Below are positions 27,047 through 38,556 of a stretch of 64,000 nucleotides of DNA, piece by piece. The stretch comes from Autumnicola lenta (GTDB taxonomy: Bacteria > Bacteroidota > Bacteroidia > Flavobacteriales > Flavobacteriaceae). The notes below the pieces were generated by a model. The model worked only from the letters and a program-made list of their open reading frames with translations, ran no database searches and had not been told where the DNA came from. Positions within the stretch are counted from its first letter, which is position 1; every line of letters starts with the position of its first letter. The translations under genes were made by a program, and so were the position numbers. The stretch lies in contig NZ_JAVRHO010000005.1 in the NCBI RefSeq assembly GCF_031846515.1, positions 62,001-126,000 on the forward strand, given 5' to 3'.

Positions 27047-27486
27047 TAATTATCTGGTTCTTATTACGCCGCGAATAGAAATCCGTCGAAAAACATTAAC
27101 ATAATATAATTTCTAAAACGGAAACTTCTTCACCCCTCAAAATAAGAAAATAGCGATTACCCGAAGAAGAATTACAGCAGCATCTCATAAAACCCGAACT
27201 ATTTATGTCGGTTTTACTTCAGAAGGTCACAATAGTAACAAACCCAGAACAGACAAAGTATTCGATTAAATAAGGTACCCGCATTTTTTGGCAATTATCG
27301 TCCTCAATAATTGCTGGTGATTACTTCAACCCCCTCCAGGGTCTCCTTCTGTAGCTGAATATCTGGGTAAGGGAGAGCAGCAACCATATAGCCTGTCACA
27401 GCAGATGTTCATACGAGAGTCCTGCGCCGGTGCAGGTAACCGGGAAAGACCCTGAATGAGGATATTCTAGAAAATATCTTTCTAAA
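27047..27486. other. Spacer with a GC-richer unexplained block
   Basis: The upper part (27047-27280) is plain AT-rich spacer. A dispersed-repeat core (inverted) lies at 27281-27300. From about 27320 to 27465 the sequence is clearly richer in G and C than its surroundings, with a small hairpin CCTGCGCCGGTGCAGG at 27421-27440. It includes open frames on both strands but no recognised gene or riboswitch. Confidence 0.45.
27304..27387 (-). other. Possible small ORF or gene remnant
   Basis: Minus-strand ATG at 27387 opens a 27-codon frame containing ALPYPDIQLQKETLEGVEVI and ending TSNY. The composition is protein-like (PDIQLQKETLEGVEV), unlike random AT-rich translation. It may be a short peptide or the 3' remnant of a lost gene. 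No family recognised. Confidence 0.25.
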
Positions 27487-28644
27487 CTATTCTTTAGAGG
27501 CGGCTTGTAAAGCATATATAGCAAAACTTCCCAGCCAATGACCACCCTCATAACTATCCCCTACCAAATTTGGAAAGGAATAAGAAACATGCTCATTTGC
27601 CAAAGTTCTTAAATAACCATAATCTTCAGGATACGTATTTGCTAAATGGTAAAAAACCCATGCCCTGCTAAAGTTCAGGCCATCCAAATGTACCAGCTTA
27701 CCGTCTGAACGATCTGATACTTCCCCAACTTCCATTGTGAAATCTTCGTTTTTCAGGTCTGGCATAAAATCTTCTATCCAGAGATTAAACGCATTTCTTG
27801 GCAGGATACGCAACATAATATCCACCTCCTGCAGGCATGGAGAAAGAAAATCATATCCTCCCGGCTCCCAGCTAATGGGGCAGTCATCATCATTTAAGTA
27901 GAAATCTCTGGCACGCTTAGAAATTGCGTCCATCAGGTCCTGGTTCGCGGTACTATTCGCAAAGTCATATGCGAAACTCATTCCAAAGGCAGTATTGGAA
28001 TGCTCCCCTACCCTAACCGGATAATTTAATTTGGGCAGAAAATCAACATAGCGCTGAACTATTAAATCTGTAAGGGGCTGTAAATTAGCATCAAGTTCTT
28101 TAGCCAGGGGATCCTCCCAGGTTTTGAGTTCTTCTGCAAGCTTTAGCAACCATGCCCAACCATAGGTGCGCTCGTAAGAATCACTCTGAGTTCTTTGAAA
28201 GTACTCTACTTCACCCATGATATTTTCCGCAGAAAGAGATTTTTGTAATTTTTCCCGGATTTCTTCTTCCTTTTCCAAATCCGGAAATTGCTTAAGAAGA
28301 CTCACCAGGGACCAATGTGCATGAACAGAAGAGTGCCAGTCAAAACATCCATAAAAAGCCGGGTGAAGTTCCTGTGGCGTTCCCAAGGCTTCCTTATTTT
28401 CTAAAGTCTGACCCAATTTATTGGGATATTCTGTTTCTATGCAACCCAGTGGTAAATCTGCAAGTCTATTCGCTTTTTCAAAATTAAATTCCACTGCTTC
28501 TTCACCTAAAATAGATTCGGAAATGAAATTCTCATCAGATAAACTGTCACTTTCTGAAGCAGAAACTTCCTCCATCTCCTTGGTTTTATCACCTTTACAA
28601 CCAATAAATAAAATAATAATTATCAAGCCTATAATTTTTTTCAT
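27487..28644 (-). CDS. DUF2891 family lipoprotein
   Basis: 385 residues from ATG 28644. The frame extends to 28764, but that would overlap yifB and precede the obvious lipoprotein signal MKKIIGLIIIILFIGCKGD. The DUF2891 body is helical: HPAFYGCFDWHSSVHAHWSL, TYGWAWLLKLAEELKTW, GEHSNTAFGMSFAYDFA, CPISWEPGGYDFLSPCLQE and NFSRAWVFYHLA. The (alpha/alpha)-barrel look suggests a glycan- or peptide-active hydrolase, but no activity is established. It starts 70 bases after the yifB stop and may be co-transcribed with it. Confidence 0.82.
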   Translation of the reverse strand: MKKIIGLIIIILFIGCKGDKTKEMEEVSASESDSLSDENFISESILGEEAVEFNFEKANRLADLPLGCIETEYPNKLGQTLENKEALGTPQELHPAFYGCFDWHSSVHAHWSLVSLLKQFPDLEKEEEIREKLQKSLSAENIMGEVEYFQRTQSDSYERTYGWAWLLKLAEELKTWEDPLAKELDANLQPLTDLIVQRYVDFLPKLNYPVRVGEHSNTAFGMSFAYDFANSTANQDLMDAISKRARDFYLNDDDCPISWEPGGYDFLSPCLQEVDIMLRILPRNAFNLWIEDFMPDLKNEDFTMEVGEVSDRSDGKLVHLDGLNFSRAWVFYHLANTYPEDYGYLRTLANEHVSYSFPNLVGDSYEGGHWLGSFAIYALQAASKE

Positions 28645-28714
28645 TACCCCCATAGTATTTTCAAAAAGAAGTTTTTTGTATAAAGTTATCCGATATCTGT
28701 AAATCATCTTTTTA

Positions 28715-30253
28715 TCAGCCCAGCCATCCTTCCCTGTCCAGGCTCCTGTACTGAATAGCTTCACTTATGTGATGATCTTTAATGTTTTCTGAAGCTTCTA
28801 TGTCTGCAATAGTACGGGATACTTTCAGAATTCTATCATACGCTCTTGCAGAAAGATTAAGGCGTTCCATGGCAGTTTTTAGCAGCGTTTTTGAAGAATC
28901 ATTAAGCTCACAAAATTGCCTTATGTGTTTTACACTCATTTGAGCATTATAGTGTGTGTTTTCAAAACTTTCAAATCTTTTAGTCTGCAGTTGCCTAGCT
29001 TTGGTTACCCGCTCTCTAATTTCCATACTGCTTTCCCCTTTTCTCTCTTCGCTAAGCTTATCGAAAGGCACAGGGGTAACTTCTATATGAATATCTATAC
29101 GATCCAGAAGAGGACCACTAATTTTACTTAGATAACGCTGCATTTCACCAGGAGAAGACGAAGCCGGCCCACCAGGATCATTAAAAAATCCGCTGGGGCT
29201 GGGGTTCATGCTTGCCACCAGCATAAAACTTGAAGGGTAGGTAACCGTAAATTTTGCCCTGGAGATCGTTACTTCACGGTCCTCCAATGGTTGCCGCATT
29301 ACTTCAAGCACACCTCTTTTAAATTCCGGAAGTTCATCCAGGAATAAGACACCGTTGTGGGAAAGGGAAATCTCTCCCGGTTGCGGATAAGCTCCTCCTC
29401 CGACTAATGCGACATCTGAAATGGTATGGTGCGGACTCCTAAACGGCCGTTGAGACATTAATCCCACGTGATCTTTTATTCGTCCAACGACACTATGAAT
29501 TTTGGTAGTTTCCAATGCCTCGTGCAAAGTCATGGGAGGTAAAATACTTGGTAAGCGCTTGGCAAGCATCGTTTTTCCCGCTCCCGGTGGACCTATAAGA
29601 ATAATGTTGTGACCGCCGGCTGCAGCAATTTCCATACAACGTTTTATCGATTCCTGCCCTTTTACATCAGCAAAATCGTGCTCCAGGTGATCAAGATTTT
29701 TATAAAACTCCTCCCTTGTATCGATAATTGTCTTTTCCAATGCTTCACCTTCATTAAAGAAGTTAATTACCTGAAGGATATTATCTACGCCATACACATC
29801 AAGTCCTTTAACAATTGCGGCTTCTTTAGCATTCTGCATAGGCAGGATAAAGCCTTTAAAACCTTCCTCTTTAGCCTTAATAGCAATTGGAAGTGCTCCT
29901 CTTATAGGCTTTAAACTTCCATCAAGTGAAAGCTCTCCCATTATTAAATAATCTGAAATATTTTCAGCTTTGATTTGATCTGAAGCTGCTAAAATACCGA
30001 GTGCAAAAGTGAGATCGTAAGCAGAACCTTCTTTCCGAAGATCGGCCGGAGCCATGTTTACGATAATTTTTTTTCCGGGAAACTTATAGCCGTTATTCTG
30101 AAGGGCGGCCGCTATTCTAAAACTACTTTCTTTAACAGCATTGTCCGGCAATCCAACAAGATGATAACCTATTCCGGTTGCCACGTTAACCTCTACGGTA
30201 ATTGTGGTTGCCTCTACTCCAAATACAGCACTACCGTAAACCTTAACAAGCAT
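28715..30253 (-). CDS. YifB/ComM family Mg-chelatase-like AAA ATPase
   Basis: 512 residues. Domains in order: ChlI-like N-terminal domain (VYGSAVFGVEATTITVEVNV), AAA+ core with Walker A GPPGAGKTMLAKR near residue 215 and Walker B GVLFLDELPEF, and a C-terminal helical domain (LNLSARAYDRILKVSRTIAD). ComM-type proteins are helicases aiding branch migration in natural transformation, so this gene hints at competence. Cytoplasmic. Confidence 0.92.
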   Translation of the reverse strand: MLVKVYGSAVFGVEATTITVEVNVATGIGYHLVGLPDNAVKESSFRIAAALQNNGYKFPGKKIIVNMAPADLRKEGSAYDLTFALGILAASDQIKAENISDYLIMGELSLDGSLKPIRGALPIAIKAKEEGFKGFILPMQNAKEAAIVKGLDVYGVDNILQVINFFNEGEALEKTIIDTREEFYKNLDHLEHDFADVKGQESIKRCMEIAAAGGHNIILIGPPGAGKTMLAKRLPSILPPMTLHEALETTKIHSVVGRIKDHVGLMSQRPFRSPHHTISDVALVGGGAYPQPGEISLSHNGVLFLDELPEFKRGVLEVMRQPLEDREVTISRAKFTVTYPSSFMLVASMNPSPSGFFNDPGGPASSSPGEMQRYLSKISGPLLDRIDIHIEVTPVPFDKLSEERKGESSMEIRERVTKARQLQTKRFESFENTHYNAQMSVKHIRQFCELNDSSKTLLKTAMERLNLSARAYDRILKVSRTIADIEASENIKDHHISEAIQYRSLDREGWLG

Positions 30254-30400
30254 CTAAAACAATTAATTTTTTAAATGTACTGATTTTTTTTAAAGAATAT
30301 TCGTCCGGGGTTTGATCCTTGAAAATATTCTCTGAAATATTCTTTAAAGAGCAGAGCATTATTTTTTCTGGAATCTATCTCTCTTGTTCTCCACGAAAAA

Positions 30401-30437
30401 AAAGAAAAAGGCCGAATCCTTGAGTGAATCGGCCTTA
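30401..30437 (-). terminator. Terminator of the BadF-type kinase gene
   Basis: AAGGCCGA (30408-30415) pairs with TCGGCCTT (30429-30436). On the minus strand the stem is followed by TTTTTCTTTTTTTT. It lies about 70 bases past the kinase stop. Confidence 0.8.
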
Positions 30438-30503
30438 CTTTTCTAAAGTTTCCAATGCAAAAAAGCACAGGAACATTATCTTAATGCTTTATGGAAAAAG
30501 AAA

Positions 30504-31361
30504 TTATTTATTAAAAAAATTCTTTTGATAATGTGCAATTAACCCGTCAATTGGCCGGCGCACGATATTACCAATTTCCAGTCCGTAAGGCTGTAAAACA
30601 GCACGTATTATATCTTCACTAAAATAGGCTATACTTCCAATAAAGTGAATGGGCACACTCTGCGCCTGCTTGTAGCACAACACCCTACTCTGAACAAAAT
30701 CGTGAATACCTTCATATACAAGTTTATAGAAGTAGCCATTTCTCTCATTGGTGAAAATGAATTCAGCAAAAGACGCGAGATAAGTATTTGGATTTTCTCT
30801 TCTGTAAAGATTTTTCTTTATATCGTCTGAATCCAGATTGAACTTTTCTTCAAATTTCACTACCAATTCCGGCGGCATTCTTTTATAATAATAATCCCGG
30901 ATTAGCCTTTTCCCGAAATAATTTCCGCTGGCTTCGTCCATAAGAATGAATCCCAGTGAAGCTATGGTTTGGTGAATTTCCTCCCCATCATAATAACTAC
31001 TATTTGAACCTGTTCCAAGAATACAAACAATTCCAGGTTCTGTACCTGTCGCATAAACAGCTGCAACAGTGTCTTCCCGCACAATCACCTCCTCAGCATT
31101 TGTGAAAAAGTTACCAATAATATCCTCAAGAAGTTTTTTAGGTGTTTCTGTACCACATCCCGCTCCAAAAAAGTGGACTTTCTCTATCTTGTCCCTTACT
31201 TCCCTTAGTTCCGGATTTTCCTCTATGCGTTGTTCCAGAACAAGTTCAGGAAATACTGCGGGATTCAGACCTTTGGTCCTGGTTTTAAAAACCTGTTCTC
31301 CCTGATGATCCAAAAGAATCCAATCGCACTTGGTGGATCCTCCATCTGTAATTAAAATCAT
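30504..31361 (-). CDS. BadF/BcrA-type ATPase, N-acetylglucosamine kinase-like
   Basis: 285 residues with the actin/hexokinase fold: phosphate 1 motif ITDGGSTKCDWILLD at the start, a central GIVCILGTGSNSSYYDGEE (phosphate 2) and IHFIGSIAYF (adenosine motif) near the end. Eukaryotic GlcNAc kinases and flavobacterial homologues share this layout, so it probably phosphorylates an amino sugar from peptidoglycan or chitin. It follows gap but is separated by a strong terminator, so it has its own promoter. Confidence 0.82.
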   Translation of the reverse strand: MILITDGGSTKCDWILLDHQGEQVFKTRTKGLNPAVFPELVLEQRIEENPELREVRDKIEKVHFFGAGCGTETPKKLLEDIIGNFFTNAEEVIVREDTVAAVYATGTEPGIVCILGTGSNSSYYDGEEIHQTIASLGFILMDEASGNYFGKRLIRDYYYKRMPPELVVKFEEKFNLDSDDIKKNLYRRENPNTYLASFAEFIFTNERNGYFYKLVYEGIHDFVQSRVLCYKQAQSVPIHFIGSIAYFSEDIIRAVLQPYGLEIGNIVRRPIDGLIAHYQKNFFNK

Positions 31362-31390
31362 GAGTAGTTATTTGATTATGAGATATAAAA

Positions 31391-31439
31391 AACCTGAAAA
31401 CACAGCTTTAGGTAGTCAAAACTGCTGTGTTTTCAGGTT
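31391..31439 (-). terminator. Strong terminator after gap
   Basis: AACCTGAAAACACAGC (31391-31406) and GCTGTGTTTTCAGGTT (31424-31439) form a perfect 16-bp stem, followed on the minus strand by a T-run. Confidence 0.9.
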
Positions 31440-31448
31440 GTCTGAAAA

Positions 31449-33450
<2,002 letters not shown>

Positions 33451-33560
33451 TACGTCAAAGCTATTTTATTTGAACAATATAACCTAATTTAGCAAGAAAC
33501 TAAAACGTTTTCGGTTGATAACTCATAAAATGCCCCTGATTATAGGAGGCTTTTTTAAAG

Positions 33561-33583
33561 TTTTATGATTTAAAATCATAAAA
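33561..33583. repeat. Perfect palindrome in the pfkA-nrdJ spacer
   Basis: TTTTATGATTT (33561-33571) and AAATCATAAAA (33573-33583) are 11-bp arms around a single A. It could be a protein-binding site for the divergent pfkA promoter. No T-run or GC content supports a terminator. Confidence 0.5.
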
Positions 33584-33710
33584 TCCTAACATTTTCAGTT
33601 TCCATACTGCTATAGAGCATTCTCGAAAATCAGGTTAAGCAGAAATAGAATTGTAAAAATTTCTATTATTTTTTAAATGATAATTTTTGAAGCTCCTTTG
33701 AAAAATTTCC

Positions 33711-33919
33711 CTATATTAGTGGCATAAATTGGATTATTAATAACAGGATTCCTTATATTAGATAAGTCAGTTTATTTTAAGAGATATTCCCTACCTCCGA
33801 TGAAAATATGGGGCGTTGATCGAAAAGTTGGTCATCAACAGAATAAAAGTTTTATTTTGGATTTTCATAGGTGTTAATTCAAGGAAGGCTGATTGATTTT
33901 TCAATCAGCCTCTTTTTTT
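33711..33919 (+). ncRNA. Probable structured small RNA (6S-like candidate)
   Basis: No protein gene lies upstream on this strand, yet a textbook terminator ends the segment at 33887-33919. Within it, ACCT (33793-33796) and ATGAAAAT (33800-33807) pair with ATTTTCATAGGT (33861-33872), enclosing GTTGAT (33815-33820)/ATCAAC (33834-33839) and an AATAAA/TTTATT hairpin (33842-33855). Two TATATTAG words, one mismatch from the -7 consensus, lie at 33712-33719 and 33754-33761, each with a TTG 22 bases upstream. The size (about 130-190 nt), bulged long stem and lack of an ORF recall 6S-Flavo RNA, but identity is unproven; a regulatory leader is the alternative. Confidence 0.6.
33887..33919 (+). terminator. 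Terminator of the candidate small RNA
   Basis: GGCTGATTGA (33887-33896), loop TTTT, TCAATCAGCC (33901-33910), then TCTTTTTTT. It is perfect, strongly oriented to the plus strand, and 270 bases before the nrdJ start. Confidence 0.9.
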
Positions 33920-34191
33920 GCCAATTTTCATTCTTTATTTACTGCTTTCTTTCTTCTTTAAATTTTTAATCCCACTGAAACCTCACGATTTCAGCACTTT
34001 TCTTTCTCAAAAATAAAGTTATAAAATTTGTCAACTTTTTTATGTTGATAAATTATCAATGCATTAAAAATCAACTTACTAACATATATATCTTGATAAC
34101 TTTACAAAAATAATTTTCGAAATATCTTTTTTTCTTACCTACATTTACATTCGTTTTTATCCGAATTACTAATCCCAAAAATCTAAATTGT

Positions 34192-36747
34192 ATGCCAGTA
34201 CAAGCAAAACCAACAGCTCCTAAAACCTACACTCAGGAAGAGGCATTTCAGGCTTCTTTAAAATATTTTAAAGGTGATGACCTAGCTGCCCGTGTTTGGG
34301 TAAATAAATATGCTTTAAAAGATTCTTATGGACATATTTATGAACTTACTCCTAATGATATGCACAGGAGGATTTCCAAAGAAATAGCCCGAATAGAGCA
34401 GCGGTATCCTAACCCTATGAGCGAAGATGAAGTTTTTGACCTTATCAAAGACTTTAAATACATCGTGCCGCAGGGAAGCCCGATGGCGGGAATTGGTAAT
34501 CCTTACCAGATTGCATCCCTTTCCAACTGTTTTGTTATTGGCAACGATGGAGATTCAGATTCCTACGGGGGGATTATGAAGATAGATCAGGAGCAGGTGC
34601 AGCTTATGAAACGTCGTGGTGGTGTTGGACATGATCTTTCCCACATACGCCCAAAAGGCTCACCGGTAAAAAATTCAGCATTAACCTCAACCGGGATTGT
34701 ACCTTTTATGGAACGGTACTCCAATTCTACAAGGGAAGTAGCCCAGGATGGAAGAAGAGGAGCGTTAATGCTTTCGGTTTCTATCAATCATCCAGATGCT
34801 GAAGATTTTATTGATGCCAAAATGCAGCAGGGAAAAGTGACAGGGGCAAATGTATCGGTTAGAATAGATGATGCTTTTATGAAAGCTGTAAAGAATAACA
34901 CTTCTTATGTTCAGAAGTATCCCATCCACAGCGACGAGCCAAAAAATACTAAAGAAATTGAAGCAGAAAAGTTATGGAAGAAAATTGTTCATAACGCATG
35001 GAAATCTGCAGAGCCGGGAATATTGTTCTGGGACACCGTAATTAATGAATCTGTCCCTGATGCTTATGCCGATCTTGGATATAAAACGGTTTCTACAAAT
35101 CCTTGTGGTGAAATTCCGCTCTGTCCTTACGATTCCTGCCGACTGCTGGCAATTAATTTATTCTCCTACGTTGAAGATCCGTTTACTGAAAAGGCATCTT
35201 TTAACTACGAACTTTTTAGCAAACATATTGCGGCTGCACAGCGAATAATGGACGACATTATTGATTTGGAACTGGAGAAAATCGATGGCATTCTTGGGAA
35301 AATTGATGCCGATCCCGAAAATCAGGACATTAAAGGTGTGGAGAGAAATCTTTGGCTTAACATCAAGAAAAAAGCGCAGGAAGGTAGAAGAACCGGAATT
35401 GGGATTACTGCAGAAGGCGATATGCTTGCAGGTTTAGGTATAAAATACGGCAGCAAGGAGGGTGTGGACTTTTCTGTAGATATCCATAAAAGAATTGCCA
35501 TTGAAGCTTATAAAGCCTCTGTTACTGCAGCAAAAGAGCGCGGTGCTTTTGCCATTTTCGATTCCGACAGGGAAAAAGATAACCCGTTTATACAGAGATT
35601 GCGTGAAGCTGATGAGAAGCTTTACTACGACATGCTGGAGTATGGAAGAAGAAACATTGCCTTGCTTACCATTGCCCCTACAGGAACGACCAGTTTGATG
35701 ACCCAGACCTCTTCAGGGATTGAGCCTGTATTTCTTCCGGTTTATAAAAGAAGAAGAAAAGTTAACCCTAATGATAAAGATTCCCGCGTAGATTTTGTAG
35801 ATGAAGTTGGAGATTCCTGGGAGGAGTACGTGGTTTTCCACCACCGCTTCAAGCAGTGGATGCAGGTTAACGGCCATGACACCACTAAAAACTACAGTCA
35901 GGAAGAATTGGATAAACTTGTAAAAACTTCACCTTATTACCAGGCAACTTCTAACGATGTTGATTGGCTAAGTAAGGTAAAAATGCAGGGAGCGGTTCAA
36001 AAATGGGTAGACCATTCGATTAGTGTAACCATAAACTTACCTAATGATGCTACAGAAGAGCTTGTAGGGCAACTTTATCTGGAAGCATGGCAGGCAGGTT
36101 GTAAAGGCGTAACAGTTTATAGAGATGGGTCCCGCTCGGGAGTTCTAATCTCAAATGATGAGAAAAAAGATAAGAAGAAAGAAAATGGAAACTCTACATT
36201 TCCAACGAAACGCCCACAGGTTCTGCAGGCAGACGTTGTAAGATTTCAGAATAGTAAAGATAAATGGATTGCCTTTATAGGATTAATAGATGATCGTCCT
36301 TACGAAATCTTCACAGGTTTTGCTGATGATGAGGACGGAATTCTTATTCCGCGTTGGGTAAATGAAGGGCTTATCATCAAAAACAGAAATGAGGATGGCA
36401 CTTCAAGATATGATTTCCAGTACGAGAATAAAAGAGGTTATAAAACCACTATTGAAGGTCTTTCACATAAATTTAATCCTGAATTCTGGAACTATGCGAA
36501 ACTTATCTCCAGTACACTTCGCCACGGAATGTCCATAGAAAAAGTGGTAGACCTTATTGCCAGTCTTCAGTTAGATACAGAATCTATAAACACCTGGAAA
36601 AACGGAGTGGCACGTGCCTTGAAACGTTATATTGCTGATGGCACAGTGGCCAGAAAAGAAAAATGTAATAATTGCAATTCCACAAGCCTCATCTATCAGG
36701 AAGGATGTCTTACCTGCAAAGACTGCGGCTCTTCAAAATGTGGATAA
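34192..36747 (+). CDS. nrdJ: Adenosylcobalamin-dependent (class II) ribonucleoside reductase
   Basis: 851 residues. Reduces ribonucleotides to deoxyribonucleotides using a B12-derived thiyl radical. Visible: ASLSNCFVIGN (first redox Cys), KRRGGVGHDLSHIRPKGSPV, STNPCGEIPLCPYDSC (thiyl-radical Cys region), and LLTIAPTGTTSLM. The C-terminal Zn-ribbon-like tail has CNNCNSTSLIYQEGCLTCKD and ends SSKCG. No NrdA/NrdB is present, nor a B12 riboswitch consensus upstream. A weak -7 word TACATTTA lies near 34140. Confidence 0.94.
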   Translation: MPVQAKPTAPKTYTQEEAFQASLKYFKGDDLAARVWVNKYALKDSYGHIYELTPNDMHRRISKEIARIEQRYPNPMSEDEVFDLIKDFKYIVPQGSPMAGIGNPYQIASLSNCFVIGNDGDSDSYGGIMKIDQEQVQLMKRRGGVGHDLSHIRPKGSPVKNSALTSTGIVPFMERYSNSTREVAQDGRRGALMLSVSINHPDAEDFIDAKMQQGKVTGANVSVRIDDAFMKAVKNNTSYVQKYPIHSDEPKNTKEIEAEKLWKKIVHNAWKSAEPGILFWDTVINESVPDAYADLGYKTVSTNPCGEIPLCPYDSCRLLAINLFSYVEDPFTEKASFNYELFSKHIAAAQRIMDDIIDLELEKIDGILGKIDADPENQDIKGVERNLWLNIKKKAQEGRRTGIGITAEGDMLAGLGIKYGSKEGVDFSVDIHKRIAIEAYKASVTAAKERGAFAIFDSDREKDNPFIQRLREADEKLYYDMLEYGRRNIALLTIAPTGTTSLMTQTSSGIEPVFLPVYKRRRKVNPNDKDSRVDFVDEVGDSWEEYVVFHHRFKQWMQVNGHDTTKNYSQEELDKLVKTSPYYQATSNDVDWLSKVKMQGAVQKWVDHSISVTINLPNDATEELVGQLYLEAWQAGCKGVTVYRDGSRSGVLISNDEKKDKKKENGNSTFPTKRPQVLQADVVRFQNSKDKWIAFIGLIDDRPYEIFTGFADDEDGILIPRWVNEGLIIKNRNEDGTSRYDFQYENKRGYKTTIEGLSHKFNPEFWNYAKLISSTLRHGMSIEKVVDLIASLQLDTESINTWKNGVARALKRYIADGTVARKEKCNNCNSTSLIYQEGCLTCKDCGSSKCG

Positions 36748-36770
36748 TGCTTGTTTAATTTTAAGTTGAG

Positions 36771-36802
36771 AAAAAATGGCCTTCAGAATTAGGCCATTTT
36801 TT
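36771..36802. terminator. Bidirectional terminator between nrdJ and the TIM-barrel gene
   Basis: AAAAAATGGCCT (36771-36782) and AGGCCATTTTTT (36791-36802) pair over 12 bp with T-rich tails on both strands, serving the two convergent genes. Confidence 0.88.
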
Positions 36803-36826
36803 ATTTTTATGTTTTTCTTACAGAAA

Positions 36827-37726
36827 TTAAACATCACAAATTAGAACAGCCTCTTTTAAAGCAGCCATTTTATCCTCATAAGTAGGAACAAATTCCTGGG
36901 CAAGGTATCCGTCAAAGCCTGTCTCTAATATCGCCCGTACAATAGCCGGGTAATATAATTCCTGAGTTTCATTAATCTCATTTCTACCCGGATTCCCCGC
37001 TGTATGGTAGTGATTGATGTACTGATGGTTGTTGTGGATGGTCCTGATAATATCCCCTTCCATAATTTGCATATGATAAATGTCGTAAAGCAGCTTAAAA
37101 TTTGACAATCCCATCTTTTCGCACAAAGCAGCGCCCCAGCTGGTATGGTCGCATTGATAATCTGGATGGTTCACCTTGCTGTTTAAAAGTTCCATTACCA
37201 GGTTAACTTCGCGTTCTTCAGCATATTTTAGTAATGGAGTTAGCCCTACAGCACAATTCTCCAGGCCCTCTTCTTTACTCAGCTGCCTTTTATTTCCTGA
37301 AAAACAAATCACATTCTTAATTCCATGCTCCGAAGCTTTATCAATTAGAGGTTTATAAGCCAACTGTAACTTTTTATGGTTTTTGGGATCATTAAAACCT
37401 TCTCCAATATTAGCAAAATCATCTGTAGCCATAGAACAGGTAAGGCCGTACTTTTCTACTGTGGCCCATTCTGAAGGTTTTAAAAGATCTATAGCTTTCA
37501 AACCCAATTCAGCAGATTCCCGGGCAAATTTATCGAGGGGAATATCACCGAAACACCACCGGCAGACTGAATGGTTTATATTTCCTTTTAGCCTTGAAGA
37601 GTTCAGATCCTCTTTAGCGGGTGATTCCGGCATATTGAAGGCACTACTAACACCACCAAGGCTAAGAGCTCCCGTTCCCAAGGCCAGATTCTTTATTACT
37701 TCTCTTCTATTGAACTTATTTTTCAT
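36827..37726 (-). CDS. Hydroxypyruvate isomerase-like TIM-barrel protein, exported
   Basis: 299 residues. The N-terminus NKFNRREVIKNLALG followed by GTGALSLGGVSSAF is a Tat-type signal with twin arginines, so a folded protein is exported. The body is of the AP-endonuclease-2/xylose isomerase-like TIM-barrel family: NHSVCRWCFGDIPL, ICFSGNK, VMELLNSKVNHPDYQCDHTS (metal-ligand Glu/His), KLLYDIYHMQIMEGD, and AQEFVPTYED. It resembles hydroxypyruvate isomerase. The real substrate is probably a sugar or keto acid. Confidence 0.82.
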   Translation of the reverse strand: MKNKFNRREVIKNLALGTGALSLGGVSSAFNMPESPAKEDLNSSRLKGNINHSVCRWCFGDIPLDKFARESAELGLKAIDLLKPSEWATVEKYGLTCSMATDDFANIGEGFNDPKNHKKLQLAYKPLIDKASEHGIKNVICFSGNKRQLSKEEGLENCAVGLTPLLKYAEEREVNLVMELLNSKVNHPDYQCDHTSWGAALCEKMGLSNFKLLYDIYHMQIMEGDIIRTIHNNHQYINHYHTAGNPGRNEINETQELYYPAIVRAILETGFDGYLAQEFVPTYEDKMAALKEAVLICDV

Positions 37727-37830
37727 ACTGACCTTATAAATGTAGTTGTTACGGTTATTTTAATAATACAAAAATTTCTGAGAGTAATTTAATTATACTT
37801 CAACATAAAAATACTTTGTTATAATAATCA

Positions 37831-38550
37831 CTAAGAAATCTCAAAATTATAGCCAAATTTCTCAAGTTCGTGATAGGTCTTATAATCAAATTTATAAAGA
37901 AAGGCTCCTCTTCTGGAATTGGTTTTATCCTTTTCATCCAATTTTATCAGCACTTTTAGAGAAAGCAATTTTTTCCGAAAATTTCTGGAGTCCAACTCCT
38001 TCTGGTAGATTACTTCATATAATTGCTGCAATTGGGGAATGGTAAATTTCTCGGGTAAAAGGTTGAGACCAATAGGCTGATACCTGGCCTTTTGCTTTAG
38101 CCGCTCCAATGCATCCTGTACCATCTGGTTATGATCTAAAACCAAATCTGGAATTTCATCAATATCAAACCAATGGGCACCATGTTTTTCCACCAGTTCC
38201 CCATCATATTCATCAATTTGTATTAAAGCATATTGGGCTATCGACAGGCATCTGAACCCAGGATCCCTATCAGCTTTACCATAAGCTTTTAATTGCTCCA
38301 TGAAAACATTTTCCAGGCCAGTGATTTCTTTAAGAACCCGTTTTGCTGCTTCAGATACATCTTCATCCAAACGCACAAAGCTCCCAATAAGCGACCATTC
38401 CCCTTTTAACGGCTCCACCCTTCTTCTGAAAAGCAACAGTTTAATTCTCCCTCCTTCAAATCCAAAAATAATACAGTCTGCGGCTGCATACATTTTGTCC
38501 TTTACACTGTAAAGATCCGTTTCTAAATTTGCCATTGGTATTATTTCCAT
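37831..38550 (-). CDS. NUDIX-type (NrtR-family) transcriptional regulator of the gal locus
   Basis: 239 residues. A NUDIX-like N-terminal domain (CIIFGFEGGRIKLLLFRRRV, WSLIGSFVRLDEDVSEAAKR) lacks the full catalytic box GX5EX7REUXEEXGU, having VLKEITGLEN. A winged-helix C-terminus follows (FTIPQLQQLYEVIYQKELDS, RNFRKKLLSL). This is the layout of NrtR/AraR regulators, which bind a sugar or nucleotide and repress neighbouring genes. It is divergent from galK. An ATG at 38535 (MANLETDLY) is an alternative start that leaves more leader after the -7 word at 38557-38564. Confidence 0.82.
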   Translation of the reverse strand: MEIIPMANLETDLYSVKDKMYAAADCIIFGFEGGRIKLLLFRRRVEPLKGEWSLIGSFVRLDEDVSEAAKRVLKEITGLENVFMEQLKAYGKADRDPGFRCLSIAQYALIQIDEYDGELVEKHGAHWFDIDEIPDLVLDHNQMVQDALERLKQKARYQPIGLNLLPEKFTIPQLQQLYEVIYQKELDSRNFRKKLLSLKVLIKLDEKDKTNSRRGAFLYKFDYKTYHELEKFGYNFEIS

Positions 38551-38556
38551 TTGGAA

